Source of the DNA: a virus | Strand: one strand, 5' to 3' | DNA length: 24,132 nucleotides | IMG/VR virus record: IMGVR_UViG_3300044733_002328 | Span: 1 to 24,132 of that record | In this document: positions 6,952 to 13,967 of the stretch, in pieces | Layout: every line of letters begins with the position of its first letter | How positions within the stretch are numbered: position 1 is the stretch's first letter | Program-made: the position numbers and the translations under genes | Notes under the pieces: generated by a model | Databases searched by the model: none | What the model was told of the DNA's origin: nothing | What the model saw: the letters and a program-made list of their open reading frames with translations, nothing else

Positions 6952-8046
6952 ATGAATAATTTAGACAAACAATACCAAGATTTACTTCAAGATATTTTGG
7001 ATAATGGGGTAAAAAAAGAAACAAGAAATGGAGGAACCATCAGTGTTTTTGGTCGTCAGATCAGACACAACATGAGTGAAGGATTTCCTTTACTCACAAC
7101 CAAGAAAATGTTTTGGAAAGGAATTGTAACTGAATTGATTTGGTTCCTACGTGGTGATACGAACATTAAATACCTTATAGATAATGATTGTCATATTTGG
7201 GACGGTGATGCTTATAAGAACTACGGTCAAAAGATTATCTCTGGAGGTTACCAAAATTTAGTTGCAATAGGATGGCCTAGTACACAAGAAGAGTTCATCA
7301 ACAAAATCAAAACAGATGATGAGTTTGCTAAGAAGTGGGGAGATTTAGGTCCTGTGTATGGTAGACAATGGAGAGCGTGGGGTGGCTTTGATAAAAAACC
7401 TTCAGGATGGAATCATGGGGCTGTTACTCATTTTTCTGAAGTGCCTAAACTTGACCAGATAAAAAATCTTATTCACGACCTTAAAACAAATCCTGATAGC
7501 CGAAGATTGATGGTTACAGCTTGGAACCCATCGGAATTGGACCAGATGACTCTTCCACCTTGTCATTATGGATTTCAAATTTATACAAGAGAGTTCAGTT
7601 TACAGGAAAGAAAAGACATATATGATAAATCGTCTTATGTTAAAGATATTTTTCCGACAGATGAAAATGGATGGAATAGTTTATTCAATGATTGTAGTAT
7701 ACCAACCAGGGCAATCTCTTTAATGTTCAATATGAGAAGCAATGATGTTCCGCTCGGGCTTCCATTTAATTTGGCTTCATATGGGTTACTTTTGATGATA
7801 TTGGCAAAAGAGGTTAATATGGTACCTGAAGAATTGATTTCAAATATGGGAGATTGTCACATATATCTAAATCAAATTGATGGTGTGAAAGAACAATTAA
7901 CAAGAGAACCATTTGAATTACCAACTCTTAATCAGTTCCCCACCTATGAAGGTTCAAGACCATCAATAGAATCTTATACTATTGGCGATTTCACACTTAA
8001 AAATTACAAATCACACCCAAGTATAAAAATGCCACTTTCTAACTAA
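6952..8046 (+). CDS. thyA: Thymidylate synthase, long phage type
   Basis: This enzyme makes dTMP from dUMP with methylene-tetrahydrofolate. The product has 364 residues against 264 in E. coli. Extra segments lie between I-W-D-G-D-A-Y-K and D-L-G-P-V-Y-G (about 86-131) and after the catalytic region (about 211-255). Core motifs are intact: P-D-S-R-R at 181-185, the nucleophile in L-P-P-C-H-Y-G-F-Q (Cys204), R-S-N-D-V-P-L-G-L-P-F-N (262-273), and G-D-C-H-I-Y-L-N near 310. The frame is uninterrupted, so there is no intron here. It lies between two GIY-YIG genes. It would raise thymidine supply for phage replication. Confidence 0.97.
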   Translation: MNNLDKQYQDLLQDILDNGVKKETRNGGTISVFGRQIRHNMSEGFPLLTTKKMFWKGIVTELIWFLRGDTNIKYLIDNDCHIWDGDAYKNYGQKIISGGYQNLVAIGWPSTQEEFINKIKTDDEFAKKWGDLGPVYGRQWRAWGGFDKKPSGWNHGAVTHFSEVPKLDQIKNLIHDLKTNPDSRRLMVTAWNPSELDQMTLPPCHYGFQIYTREFSLQERKDIYDKSSYVKDIFPTDENGWNSLFNDCSIPTRAISLMFNMRSNDVPLGLPFNLASYGLLLMILAKEVNMVPEELISNMGDCHIYLNQIDGVKEQLTREPFELPTLNQFPTYEGSRPSIESYTIGDFTLKNYKSHPSIKMPLSN

Positions 8047-8062
8047 CTTTTTATTATTTGAG

Positions 8063-8078
8063 GATATTTATATTAAAG
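8063..8078 (+). promoter_or_regulatory. Phage promoter-like motif before the second GIY-YIG gene
   Basis: GATATTTATATTAAAG differs from the motif at 6075 at two bases. It is 23 bases from the ATG at 8102, farther than the other copies, so the downstream leader would be longer. Confidence 0.45.
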
Positions 8079-8101
8079 GATAAACCTTAAAGTAAATCAA
8101 T

Positions 8102-8935
8102 ATGAAGAAATTTTTAGTTTATGAAATAAAAAACAACATTAATGGTAAATCTTATGTCGGACAATATAGTGGATTATCATTTGAAAAATATTTTGGGAGT
8201 GGAAAGTTGATTAAGTTAGCCATAAAAAAATATGGGTTAGAAAATTTCTCTAAAACTATTTTAGAAGAGTGTTCTAATAAAGATGAGTTGAATGAAAAAG
8301 AAATTTTTTGGATTGATAAACTCAAAACAATTGCAAACGGCTATAATTTAACTGAAGGTGGCACTGGTGGAGATTTATCTGAATTTATTAAGTATGATGA
8401 GAATTGGGTTGAAAACCAAAGACTCTCAACAAAAAAGTATTGGGACAATATCAGTGATGATGAAAGAAAAAAAAGAAGTGAAAGTGTATCTGGCGAAAAA
8501 AATGGAATGTATGGTAAAGAAGGATTTTGGAAAGGTAAGAAAATACCTAAAGAAATTGTAAAAAAATCATTAGATAATAGAAGAAGTTATGATAAAGAAC
8601 AAAATCCTAATTGGAAGGGAGGTTTAACTTATGTCTATTGTGAATGTGGTAAAAGAATAGGTTACGGTCACACTCATTGTAATAAATGTAGACCAAGAAG
8701 TAATGACGATAATCCATTTTTTGGTAAACAACATTCGGAAGAAACTAAAAATAAGTTAAGTGAAATCAGAAAAGGAACTTATAATGGAGAACAGAATATA
8801 CCAATAATAATTGATGATGTTGAATACCGTTCTGCTGGTGAGGCATCCAAAATACTTAATCTACCTATGGCAACGATAAGATGGAGGGTTTTAAGTAAAA
8901 ATAAAAAATTTGACAATTACAAATACAAAGATTAA
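8102..8935 (+). CDS. Second GIY-YIG homing endonuclease, with a zinc-finger-like insert
   Basis: The product has 277 residues. Residues 6-21 (VYEIKNNINGKSYVGQ) form the GIY-YIG core, and the NEKEIFW segment around E65-E67 supplies the expected catalytic Glu. The middle has NUMOD-type pieces (NPNWKGG near 168), a four-cysteine cluster C180-x-C182 with C193-x-x-C196 that probably binds zinc, and a NUMOD3 repeat (NPFFGKQHSEETKNKLSEI). It ends in a helix-turn-helix-like segment (SAGEASKILNLPMATIRWRV). The core resembles the enzyme upstream of thyA, but the DNA-binding parts differ, so the two probably cut different sites. Confidence 0.9.
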   Translation: MKKFLVYEIKNNINGKSYVGQYSGLSFEKYFGSGKLIKLAIKKYGLENFSKTILEECSNKDELNEKEIFWIDKLKTIANGYNLTEGGTGGDLSEFIKYDENWVENQRLSTKKYWDNISDDERKKRSESVSGEKNGMYGKEGFWKGKKIPKEIVKKSLDNRRSYDKEQNPNWKGGLTYVYCECGKRIGYGHTHCNKCRPRSNDDNPFFGKQHSEETKNKLSEIRKGTYNGEQNIPIIIDDVEYRSAGEASKILNLPMATIRWRVLSKNKKFDNYKYKD

Positions 8936-8947
8936 AATTAAATTAAT

Positions 8948-9085
8948 ATGACACACCACAATGTTTGGTTTAAAAGATGGTTTAACCCCACGCTAAGAAA
9001 GATATTCAAAGTTGAGATATGTTCTTTAATTGATGGTGAAACTGTGATTGGGTATGGAATAAGAAAATATAAAAAGTTATGTTAG
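8948..9085 (+). CDS. Small basic protein, 45 residues
   Basis: The frame begins MTHHNVWFKRWFNPTLRKIF and ends in YGIRKYKKLC, rich in Lys, Arg and aromatic residues. It fills the gap between the endonuclease and the next gene and overlaps that gene by seven bases (ATGTTAG). No family is recognised. The overlap and fit to the gap support it more than its composition does. Confidence 0.5.
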   Translation: MTHHNVWFKRWFNPTLRKIFKVEICSLIDGETVIGYGIRKYKKLC

Positions 9086-9762
9086 GATTAAGAAAGGTTG
9101 AACCTGGTAGATGGAGAAATGATTGGATGGAGTTTTACCCTGGATTCCATAAATGGAATTTAAGATACCTACCAAGTAATGGATTAAATTGGAAATTAGA
9201 TTTTTGTTTTATTTGGGGTCAATTTTATATGACATTCAAAACAAACAAACCACCAAAATATAAGGATGAAAGACCAAAATATGGATTTTATTTTTATTCG
9301 GTAGGTAGTTGGTTTCCTGATTCATTATGGATCCATAGAGGAACAAAAAAAATAAAATGTATTGATTTACCTTGGCAATATGATTGGGTAAGAACATCCA
9401 AATTTCTAAAAGATGGAACATGGGCACACCAAACCAAAAAAAATAAAATTGATTTTTATACTCCTGAATGGAAAGAAAAAATCCATAAAGAAACACATAA
9501 ATACTATTACATTCACGACGATTTGTTCCAAGATACTGAGGCCACTTGTAAGTTAGAGGAAAGAGAATGGAGACCAAGAATGTTCAGGTGGACACGACTT
9601 TTTAGAAAAGTAAGACGAAGTATTGATGTTGATTTCAGTAATCCGATTGGGAAAGGTGTTGATTCATATAAAGGAGGAACTTATGGTGCGGGACACGACA
9701 CTAATAAAGGTGAGACAATTAAACAATGTCTTAAAAGAATGATGAAAGAAAGAAAATTTTAA
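9079..9762 (+). CDS. Conserved phage protein of unknown function
   Basis: The product has 227 residues, rich in Trp, Tyr and Lys. The C-terminal third has a pattern I associate with a conserved family in large tailed phages: F-R-K-V-R-R-S-I-D-V-D-F, then G-x-G-V-D-S-Y-K-G-G-T-Y-G-A-G, then G-E-T-I-K-Q-C-L-K-R-M. The rest looks beta-rich. No catalytic motif, signal peptide or membrane segment is visible. Recognition of the family is from memory and its role is unknown. Confidence 0.7.
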   Translation: MLGLRKVEPGRWRNDWMEFYPGFHKWNLRYLPSNGLNWKLDFCFIWGQFYMTFKTNKPPKYKDERPKYGFYFYSVGSWFPDSLWIHRGTKKIKCIDLPWQYDWVRTSKFLKDGTWAHQTKKNKIDFYTPEWKEKIHKETHKYYYIHDDLFQDTEATCKLEEREWRPRMFRWTRLFRKVRRSIDVDFSNPIGKGVDSYKGGTYGAGHDTNKGETIKQCLKRMMKERKF

Positions 9763-9778
9763 CAACAAAAAATAAATT

Positions 9779-10090
9779 ATGACAGGAAAATACCTAATTA
9801 CAACAGACAGATATTTTGTCGCACCTGACGGAAAAACTTATACCGCAGTTTGGGGTGATGTTAATATTTTAGAAGACTCCATTCTCGGAGTTAAAACGAA
9901 CAGAAATAGTGCCAACTGGTATGCGATGGTTGGTAAAAATGGTAAAGAAATTACTATTGCGGGATGTCAAATATTTTACGCTATTAAGTGTGAGGAAAAA
10001 CCATACACAGAAGACGTGGAAGATTGGACGGTTGATAATGGTAAGTTTGATACATACGTAAGACCAACTAAAATTTACATCGCAGAATAA
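9779..10090 (+). CDS. Conserved phage protein, 103 residues
   Basis: The sequence has a recognisable arrangement seen in other large phages: G-K-Y-L-I-T-T-D at the start, A-P-D-G-K-x-Y-x-A-V-W-G, L-G-V-K-T-N-R-N-S-x-N-W-Y, then I-A-G-C-Q-I-x-Y-A and C-E-E-K-P. It is probably a compact beta protein. No enzymatic role is known to me. It stands 16 bases after its neighbour with an A-rich start context. Confidence 0.7.
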   Translation: MTGKYLITTDRYFVAPDGKTYTAVWGDVNILEDSILGVKTNRNSANWYAMVGKNGKEITIAGCQIFYAIKCEEKPYTEDVEDWTVDNGKFDTYVRPTKIYIAE

Positions 10091-10117
10091 CACTCAACAA
10101 TTAAAGTTTATTAAATT

Positions 10118-10666
10118 ATGAAAAAAAAAATTTCACAAGAAGAAATTCAAGAAATTGAAAGATTAACAGGGGGAAAAATTGGAACACATACATTTGGACC
10201 AAACAACGAAAACACATTGGAAAATTCATTCTTATCGCCTGATGGAACATATATCGGTAGTATTGATGAAGCAAGATGGTATGTTAAAAATAAAATGATG
10301 GTTGATGAAAATTATCCCCACGGAGTTGCTGCGGTTATTATCGAAGATACATATGGAACTGATAACCCTGTTATCGAAGGGATGTATGGATACACTCACA
10401 GAGGTGGTAGTCTTTTCAAAATCGGAGATAGATTATTTGATGGGGATTATGAACCCGTTAAAGAAGATTACCCTGAAGAACAATGGAATGAATACGAAAC
10501 AAAGTTCGCGGATTTATATCAAGAAGAAGATGAACTTGGTAGAAAATGGATGGATGAAGACGGAATATCTTATGTAATACCATTCAAATTAAGAGGATCA
10601 AAATTGATTGAAACAATGGAAGAAGCATTTGAAGCCGCTAAAAATATGTCAAATTATTTAAGTTAA
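10118..10666 (+). CDS. Hypothetical phage protein, 182 residues
   Basis: The middle carries a pattern that looks conserved: S-P-D-G-T-Y-I-G, W-Y-V-K-N, Y-P-H-G-V-A, then Y-G-Y-T-H-R-G-G-S-L-F-K-I-G-D-R-L-F-D (about 88-108). The C-terminal part is F-K-L-R-G-S-K-L-I-E-T followed by a helix. It is acidic and soluble, with no cysteines or membrane segments. I recall similar proteins from large phages, without a function. Confidence 0.65.
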   Translation: MKKKISQEEIQEIERLTGGKIGTHTFGPNNENTLENSFLSPDGTYIGSIDEARWYVKNKMMVDENYPHGVAAVIIEDTYGTDNPVIEGMYGYTHRGGSLFKIGDRLFDGDYEPVKEDYPEEQWNEYETKFADLYQEEDELGRKWMDEDGISYVIPFKLRGSKLIETMEEAFEAAKNMSNYLS

Positions 10667-10670
10667 TATT

Positions 10671-11108
10671 ATGAAAACAAAAGTATATTCAGCTTTCCCC
10701 GGTGTAGGGAAAACAACTTACTTCAATACAACAGATAGAAATGTATTGGATAGTGATAGTTCAAAGTTTGACAAGAAACATTTTCCTGACAACTACATTG
10801 AACACATCGAAAGAAACGTAGAAGATCCAAAGGTTGATAAGATTCTTGTTTCATCACATAAAGATGTAAGAGATGCTCTATTAAAAAAAGGTATTCCATT
10901 CGTATTAGTTTATCCTGACAGAAGTCTAAAAGACGAATACATTCAACGATATAAAGAAAGAGGAAATAACGATTCGTTTGTTGACTTATTGGACAAAAAT
11001 TGGGATAATTGGATGGACGAGATGGATCAAATGGAAGCACCTGAAGGTCAAACTTTATATAAGGTAAAATTAGGTCCGGGTCAATACTTAACAGATGTAA
11101 TAGATTAA
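10671..11108 (+). CDS. P-loop nucleotide kinase-like protein
   Basis: The product has 145 residues. A Walker A loop lies at residues 8-16 (AFPGVGKTT, with K14), its first glycine replaced by Ala. An early D-S-D-S-S segment (about 28-32) may hold the substrate or metal, and R-Y-K-E-R-G near 104 resembles a lid arginine cluster. This is the order seen in small adenylate- or deoxynucleotide-kinase-like phage proteins. A role in nucleotide metabolism fits with thyA nearby, but the substrate is not shown. The neighbours are only 3-4 bases away on each side. Confidence 0.75.
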   Translation: MKTKVYSAFPGVGKTTYFNTTDRNVLDSDSSKFDKKHFPDNYIEHIERNVEDPKVDKILVSSHKDVRDALLKKGIPFVLVYPDRSLKDEYIQRYKERGNNDSFVDLLDKNWDNWMDEMDQMEAPEGQTLYKVKLGPGQYLTDVID

Positions 11109-11111
11109 AAA

Positions 11112-11348
11112 ATGAAAGAACAAAACGATTGGAATGATCCCATTTTATCAGATGGAGATTTTCCACAAGTAAACAAAACAAAATTCCAAGTAGGAGACAA
11201 GGCAGTAAAATTAAAAGGATATAAGTTTCCTTGCACCATCGTATCGGTATTTAAAACCGTAGAAGGAAATGTTAGAGTCGTAGGAGAAATGGATGAACAC
11301 GGACTTCTTCACATCTTCAACGAAGATCAATTAGAACGCACCAACTAA
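11112..11348 (+). CDS. Small SH3-like phage protein
   Basis: From residue 23 the pattern V-G-D-K-A-V-K-L-K-G, C-T-I-V-S-V-F, V-R-V-V-G-E-M, G-L-L-H-I-F-N-E-D-Q-L-E matches a small beta-barrel family common in phages, where the barrel opens with V-G-D. The first 20 residues are polar and probably flexible. No binding partner is known. It follows the kinase-like gene after three bases. Confidence 0.65.
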   Translation: MKEQNDWNDPILSDGDFPQVNKTKFQVGDKAVKLKGYKFPCTIVSVFKTVEGNVRVVGEMDEHGLLHIFNEDQLERTN

Positions 11349-11349
11349 A

Positions 11350-11529
11350 ATGAAAAATTTAAAAAAATATACAATCAAAGAAATTTTTATTTCTGAGTTA
11401 GGTTATTTGATGGTGAAACTTTATAACAATGAAAAACAAGTTTTTACAACTTTAAATCTTGGTAATTGGAAAGACAATTTAAACTTTGATTTATATAATA
11501 TAAATCTTGATGAGGTGGGCAAAAAATAA
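11350..11529 (+). CDS. Small hypothetical protein, 59 residues
   Basis: The frame starts MKNLKKYTIKEIFISELGYL and ends in NLDEVGKK. It begins one base after the previous stop, which supports coupling. Beta-like hydrophobic alternation is seen in the middle (YLMVKLYNN). No family is recognised. It fills the space before the motif that precedes the endolysin. Confidence 0.6.
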   Translation: MKNLKKYTIKEIFISELGYLMVKLYNNEKQVFTTLNLGNWKDNLNFDLYNINLDEVGKK

Positions 11530-11537
11530 AACAATCA

Positions 11538-11553
11538 ATATTTATTATTAAAA
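11538..11553 (+). promoter_or_regulatory. Phage promoter-like motif before the endolysin
   Basis: ATATTTATTATTAAAA ends eight bases before the ATG at 11562. It is the same AT motif at the same distance as at 6075, 14674 and 16707. Placement before a lysis gene would fit late expression; this is inference. Confidence 0.5.
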
Positions 11554-11561
11554 CAATAGAT

Positions 11562-12446
11562 ATGAAAGTTCTAAAATTAGGATCTAAAGGTAAAGAAGTT
11601 GAAGATTTACAAAAATATTTAAAAATTAAGGTTGATGGTGATTTTGGACCAAAAACCGAAGAGTCGGTTAAAAAATTCCAAAAAGAAAATAAACTAACCG
11701 CCGATGGTGTTGTTGGTGAAAAAACATGGAATGCCATGGGATTTGGTATTACCACCGACCTTCAAGAAACGACATTATCAACAGAAAAACTGATTATAGA
11801 TCAAAAATTTTTAGATAAAGACGAATACCTGATAGGACCAACAAAAAAAGAATATTTGTTTTTACATCACACCGCAGGTGGAAACAACCCATACCAAGTT
11901 ATTACAATGTGGAATAACGATACAAGAGGACGAATTGGAACTGAGTTTGTTTTAGGAGGACAATCTGTTTTTAACGGAAATGAAACTTATGATGGGACAA
12001 TCGTTCAGGCATTTCCTGAAGGTTGTTATGGTTGGCACTTAGGAGATAATGGATCACAACACATGCACTCACACTCAGTTGGAATTGAGGTATGTAATTT
12101 TGGTCAAATTAAAAATGGTTTAACTTATACAGGACAAAAAGCTGACCCAAAACAAATTGTGGAACTTAAACAATCATTTAGAGGGTATAAGTTCTGGCAT
12201 AGATATTCAGACAAACAAATTGAGACATTGAGATCTTTAATTTTACATATTGCAAATAGAGACAGCATCGACATTCGAAAAGGTTTAATTGAAGAAATCA
12301 AAAATAAAGGAGCTTTAGGTTTTGAATTTAATTCTGACGCATATTATGGTAGAGTAAAAGGAATGTGGACTCACACAAACACCAGAAAAGATAAGTTCGA
12401 CATGTTCCCCCAACAAGAACTTATTGATATGTTATTATCTTTGTAA
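11562..12446 (+). CDS. Endolysin: N-acetylmuramoyl-L-alanine amidase with peptidoglycan-binding domain
   Basis: The product has 294 residues. Residues 3-58 are a PG_binding_1 domain (LKLGSKGKEVEDLQKYL, then V-D-G-D-F-G-P-K-T, A-D-G-V-V-G, W-N-A-M). Residues 95-200 are an Amidase_2 zinc enzyme: L-H-H-T-A-G (H102), W-H-L-G (H159) and H-S-H-S-V-G-I-E-V-C-N (H171, Cys178) supply ligands and active-site residues. It cuts the bond between muramic acid and L-alanine. There is no signal peptide, so a holin should release it, though none is identified with confidence. A terminator follows 19 bases after the stop, and a promoter-like motif precedes it. Confidence 0.93.
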   Translation: MKVLKLGSKGKEVEDLQKYLKIKVDGDFGPKTEESVKKFQKENKLTADGVVGEKTWNAMGFGITTDLQETTLSTEKLIIDQKFLDKDEYLIGPTKKEYLFLHHTAGGNNPYQVITMWNNDTRGRIGTEFVLGGQSVFNGNETYDGTIVQAFPEGCYGWHLGDNGSQHMHSHSVGIEVCNFGQIKNGLTYTGQKADPKQIVELKQSFRGYKFWHRYSDKQIETLRSLILHIANRDSIDIRKGLIEEIKNKGALGFEFNSDAYYGRVKGMWTHTNTRKDKFDMFPQQELIDMLLSL

Positions 12447-12465
12447 TGTATTAAAAATATTATTT

Positions 12466-12494
12466 AAACCCCATCTCAACAGGTGGGGTTTTTT
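12466..12494 (+). terminator. Rho-independent terminator after the endolysin
   Basis: AACCCCATCT (12467-12476) pairs with AGGTGGGGTT (12481-12490), including one G-T wobble, around the tetraloop CAAC, followed by a T run. The stem is nearly the same sequence as the terminator at 12777. Confidence 0.92.
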
Positions 12495-12519
12495 GTTTTT
12501 ACCTATTGACTATGATATT

Positions 12520-12527
12520 TATTTTTG
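12520..12527 (+). promoter_or_regulatory. Possible -7 box for the lipoprotein gene
   Basis: TATTTTTG fits TAnnTTTG, but the TTG triplets upstream are 11 or 24 bases away, not the expected 20. The same place also reads GATATTTAT, the first half of the phage motif. Since the gene lies between two terminators, some promoter should be here. Confidence 0.35.
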
Positions 12528-12569
12528 TTAAAATTTATTAACAAATAAACCCTTAATAAAAGTCGAAAC

Positions 12570-12746
12570 ATGAAAAATGTATTTTTTGTAAGTTTGATGT
12601 TACTTGGGACTACACTTGGTGTTGTTTCTTGTGGTGAAAAAAAAGAAAACGAAACCACACAAGAAGCAAAATCTGAAGATTCAACAAAAAATGTTGATAC
12701 TCAAAGTGTAAAACAAGATACACTTGTGCTAGACAACCAGAAATAA
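12570..12746 (+). CDS. Small secreted lipoprotein, 58 residues
   Basis: The sequence starts MKNVFFVSLMLLGTTLGVVS with a lipobox V-V-S-C (Cys21), so signal peptidase II would cut before Cys21 and leave a 38-residue polar chain (GEKKENETTQEAK and onwards). The style, S-C-G-E-K-K-E with a Glu/Thr/Ser-rich tail, is typical of small flavobacterial lipoproteins. It stands alone between two terminators directly after the endolysin. Position suggests an outer-membrane spanin or a superinfection-exclusion factor; capture from the host (moron-like) is equally possible. No inner-membrane spanin partner is seen nearby. Confidence 0.75.
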   Translation: MKNVFFVSLMLLGTTLGVVSCGEKKENETTQEAKSEDSTKNVDTQSVKQDTLVLDNQK

Positions 12747-12776
12747 TAATATGTATCAATTTGGATATTATTTCTC

Positions 12777-12802
12777 CCCCATCCTGTAAGGTGGGGTTTT
12801 TT
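12777..12802 (+). terminator. Rho-independent terminator after the lipoprotein gene
   Basis: CCCCATC (12777-12783) pairs with GGTGGGG (12790-12796) with one G-T pair and a 6-base loop, followed by six T. It is a near copy of the terminator at 12466. Confidence 0.9.
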
Positions 12803-12804
12803 GT

Positions 12805-12835
12805 TTGACATTTGTATTTAAATTTGTTATTTTTG
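12805..12835 (+). promoter_or_regulatory. Bacteroidota-type promoter
   Basis: TTG (12805-12807), 20 bases, then TATTTTTG (12828-12835). Spacing is identical to the promoter at 1831. The ATG at 12843 is only seven bases after the -7 box, so the leader is absent or very short. It begins right after a terminator, as at 1831. Confidence 0.78.
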
Positions 12836-12842
12836 TTTTATT

Positions 12843-13166
12843 ATGACAGATCAAGAAATCATTAAATACGGAGAAATACAATACTTAAAGGGTAGGTTAG
12901 ATGAACTATTCAAAGCTCTATCAACAATAACCAATATTGATAGAAAAAGAAGATTAGACCAACGAATTGAAAAATATTTCAACAAATTAAAAAAAGTTGA
13001 TGAGGTTGCATTTCATTTATATCAAGTTGAGTTGGTAAACAGACAAAGGTCGAAAGAAAAGTCCAAGAACGAAATCAAAGACCTATTGGAACAAATTCTA
13101 ATTAATGAAAATATTACAAATGAAGATATTCTTGATAGAATTAAAAAACAAATAGATCTATACTGA
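12843..13166 (+). CDS. Hypothetical coiled-coil-like protein, 107 residues
   Basis: Nearly all of the sequence is charged helix: MTDQEIIKYGEIQYLKGRLD, then NIDRKRRLDQRIEKYFNKLKK, then a Lys/Glu-rich stretch and I-L-I-N-E-N-I-T-N-E-D-I-L. It has no cysteines or membrane segment. It is the first gene after a host-type promoter, so it may be expressed early, together with the coupled genes that follow. No family is recognised. Confidence 0.65.
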   Translation: MTDQEIIKYGEIQYLKGRLDELFKALSTITNIDRKRRLDQRIEKYFNKLKKVDEVAFHLYQVELVNRQRSKEKSKNEIKDLLEQILINENITNEDILDRIKKQIDLY

Positions 13167-13399
13167 TGAAAACCAAAATACATGTGAATCAACATCACAT
13201 TAGGTCTAATAAAACAAAGAATACCGATTTACCTGTTATAACAATCAAACAAGGTAGAAGAAACACATATTGTAATGAGGTTGAAATTCTCGGACCTAGT
13301 AGGATTGTTTATTGTGGAAGTGGCGATGAAAAACCACTATTAAGTTGTGGGGCAAGAGTCGTAATAGAAACTGAGAGTGAAATTAAAATAATAAGTTGA
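13166..13399 (+). CDS. Small conserved phage protein, 77 residues
   Basis: The pattern I-H-V-N-Q-H-H-I-R-S-N near the start, P-V-I-T-I-K, Y-C-N-E-V-E-I-L-G-P-S-R-I-V-Y, and C-G-A-R-V-V-I-E-T near the end is one I recall from short conserved phage proteins, probably all beta. Its function is unknown. The ATG shares a base with the preceding TGA, which implies coupling. Confidence 0.7.
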   Translation: MKTKIHVNQHHIRSNKTKNTDLPVITIKQGRRNTYCNEVEILGPSRIVYCGSGDEKPLLSCGARVVIETESEIKIIS

Positions 13400-13776
13400 T
13401 GAGCGATAAAAAACCTGATAATGTTTCTGATAACCCTGGTTTATTACCATATGGTAGTAATGTTGGTGCTCCGGCAATAAAGGTCACCAATATGGAACAT
13501 TGGAAGGAACCAAGAATTATAAATGTCAATCAACAATTTGAGGATAAATTTTTGGAACTCAAAGAGGAGTATGAAAAATTAATTGAAGAATACAGATGGA
13601 ATGAATTGGTTTACAAAGCAAATTTTAGTTTTGAACCGGTAATTGGTAAAGTTTATCACCTTTATTATTCCTCAGACGAAAAAATATTCTTATCTTTGAT
13701 ATCACCAAATGAATGGAATAAAAAATATATTGGGACTTTTAAATTTAATTATAATAATAAATGGACAAAACTATGA
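13399..13776 (+). CDS. DUF2452-domain protein
   Basis: The product has 125 residues from ATG 13399; a TTG one codon upstream is not needed. It matches DUF2452: N-V-S-D-N-P-G-L-L-P-Y-G-S-N-V-G-A-P-A-I near residue 7, a central helix, then A-N-F-S-F-E-P-V-I-G-K-V-Y-H-L-Y and L-S-L-I-S-P-N-E-W. The family occurs in bacteria and large phages without an assigned role. Compared with typical members the central helix is short. It overlaps both neighbours. Confidence 0.85.
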   Translation: MSDKKPDNVSDNPGLLPYGSNVGAPAIKVTNMEHWKEPRIINVNQQFEDKFLELKEEYEKLIEEYRWNELVYKANFSFEPVIGKVYHLYYSSDEKIFLSLISPNEWNKKYIGTFKFNYNNKWTKL

Positions 13777-13967
13777 ATGCAAACAAAGATTTTGAATTTG
13801 TGCTTAGAGTATTAAACTCAAGCGAAAACCGTGAACACATTAAAACTACAGATAAACTGTTTGAAAATTTCAAAAACAAGTGGAAACGAAATATGGAATG
13901 TTATGAGCTTGTAGATTACATGTTCAAATATAAAGTAGAAAGAAAAAGAAATAAAAAAAATATATGA
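13773..13967 (+). CDS. Hypothetical helical phage protein, 64 residues
   Basis: The start at 13773 gives the ATGA overlap usual in this genome; an ATG at 13761 would overlap the upstream gene by 16 bases. The pattern F-V-L-R-V-L-N-S-S-E-N-R-E-H-I and L-F-E-N-F-K-N-K-W looks like a small family I recall from phages. The C-terminus is basic (KVERKRNKKNI). It also overlaps the next gene by four bases. Confidence 0.65.
   Translation: MNANKDFEFVLRVLNSSENREHIKTTDKLFENFKNKWKRNMECYELVDYMFKYKVERKRNKKNI

Noticed and set aside
12751-12789. Twelve-codon frame running into the second terminator
   Set aside because: Too short, and its end is made of the terminator stem; no supporting overlap or motif.
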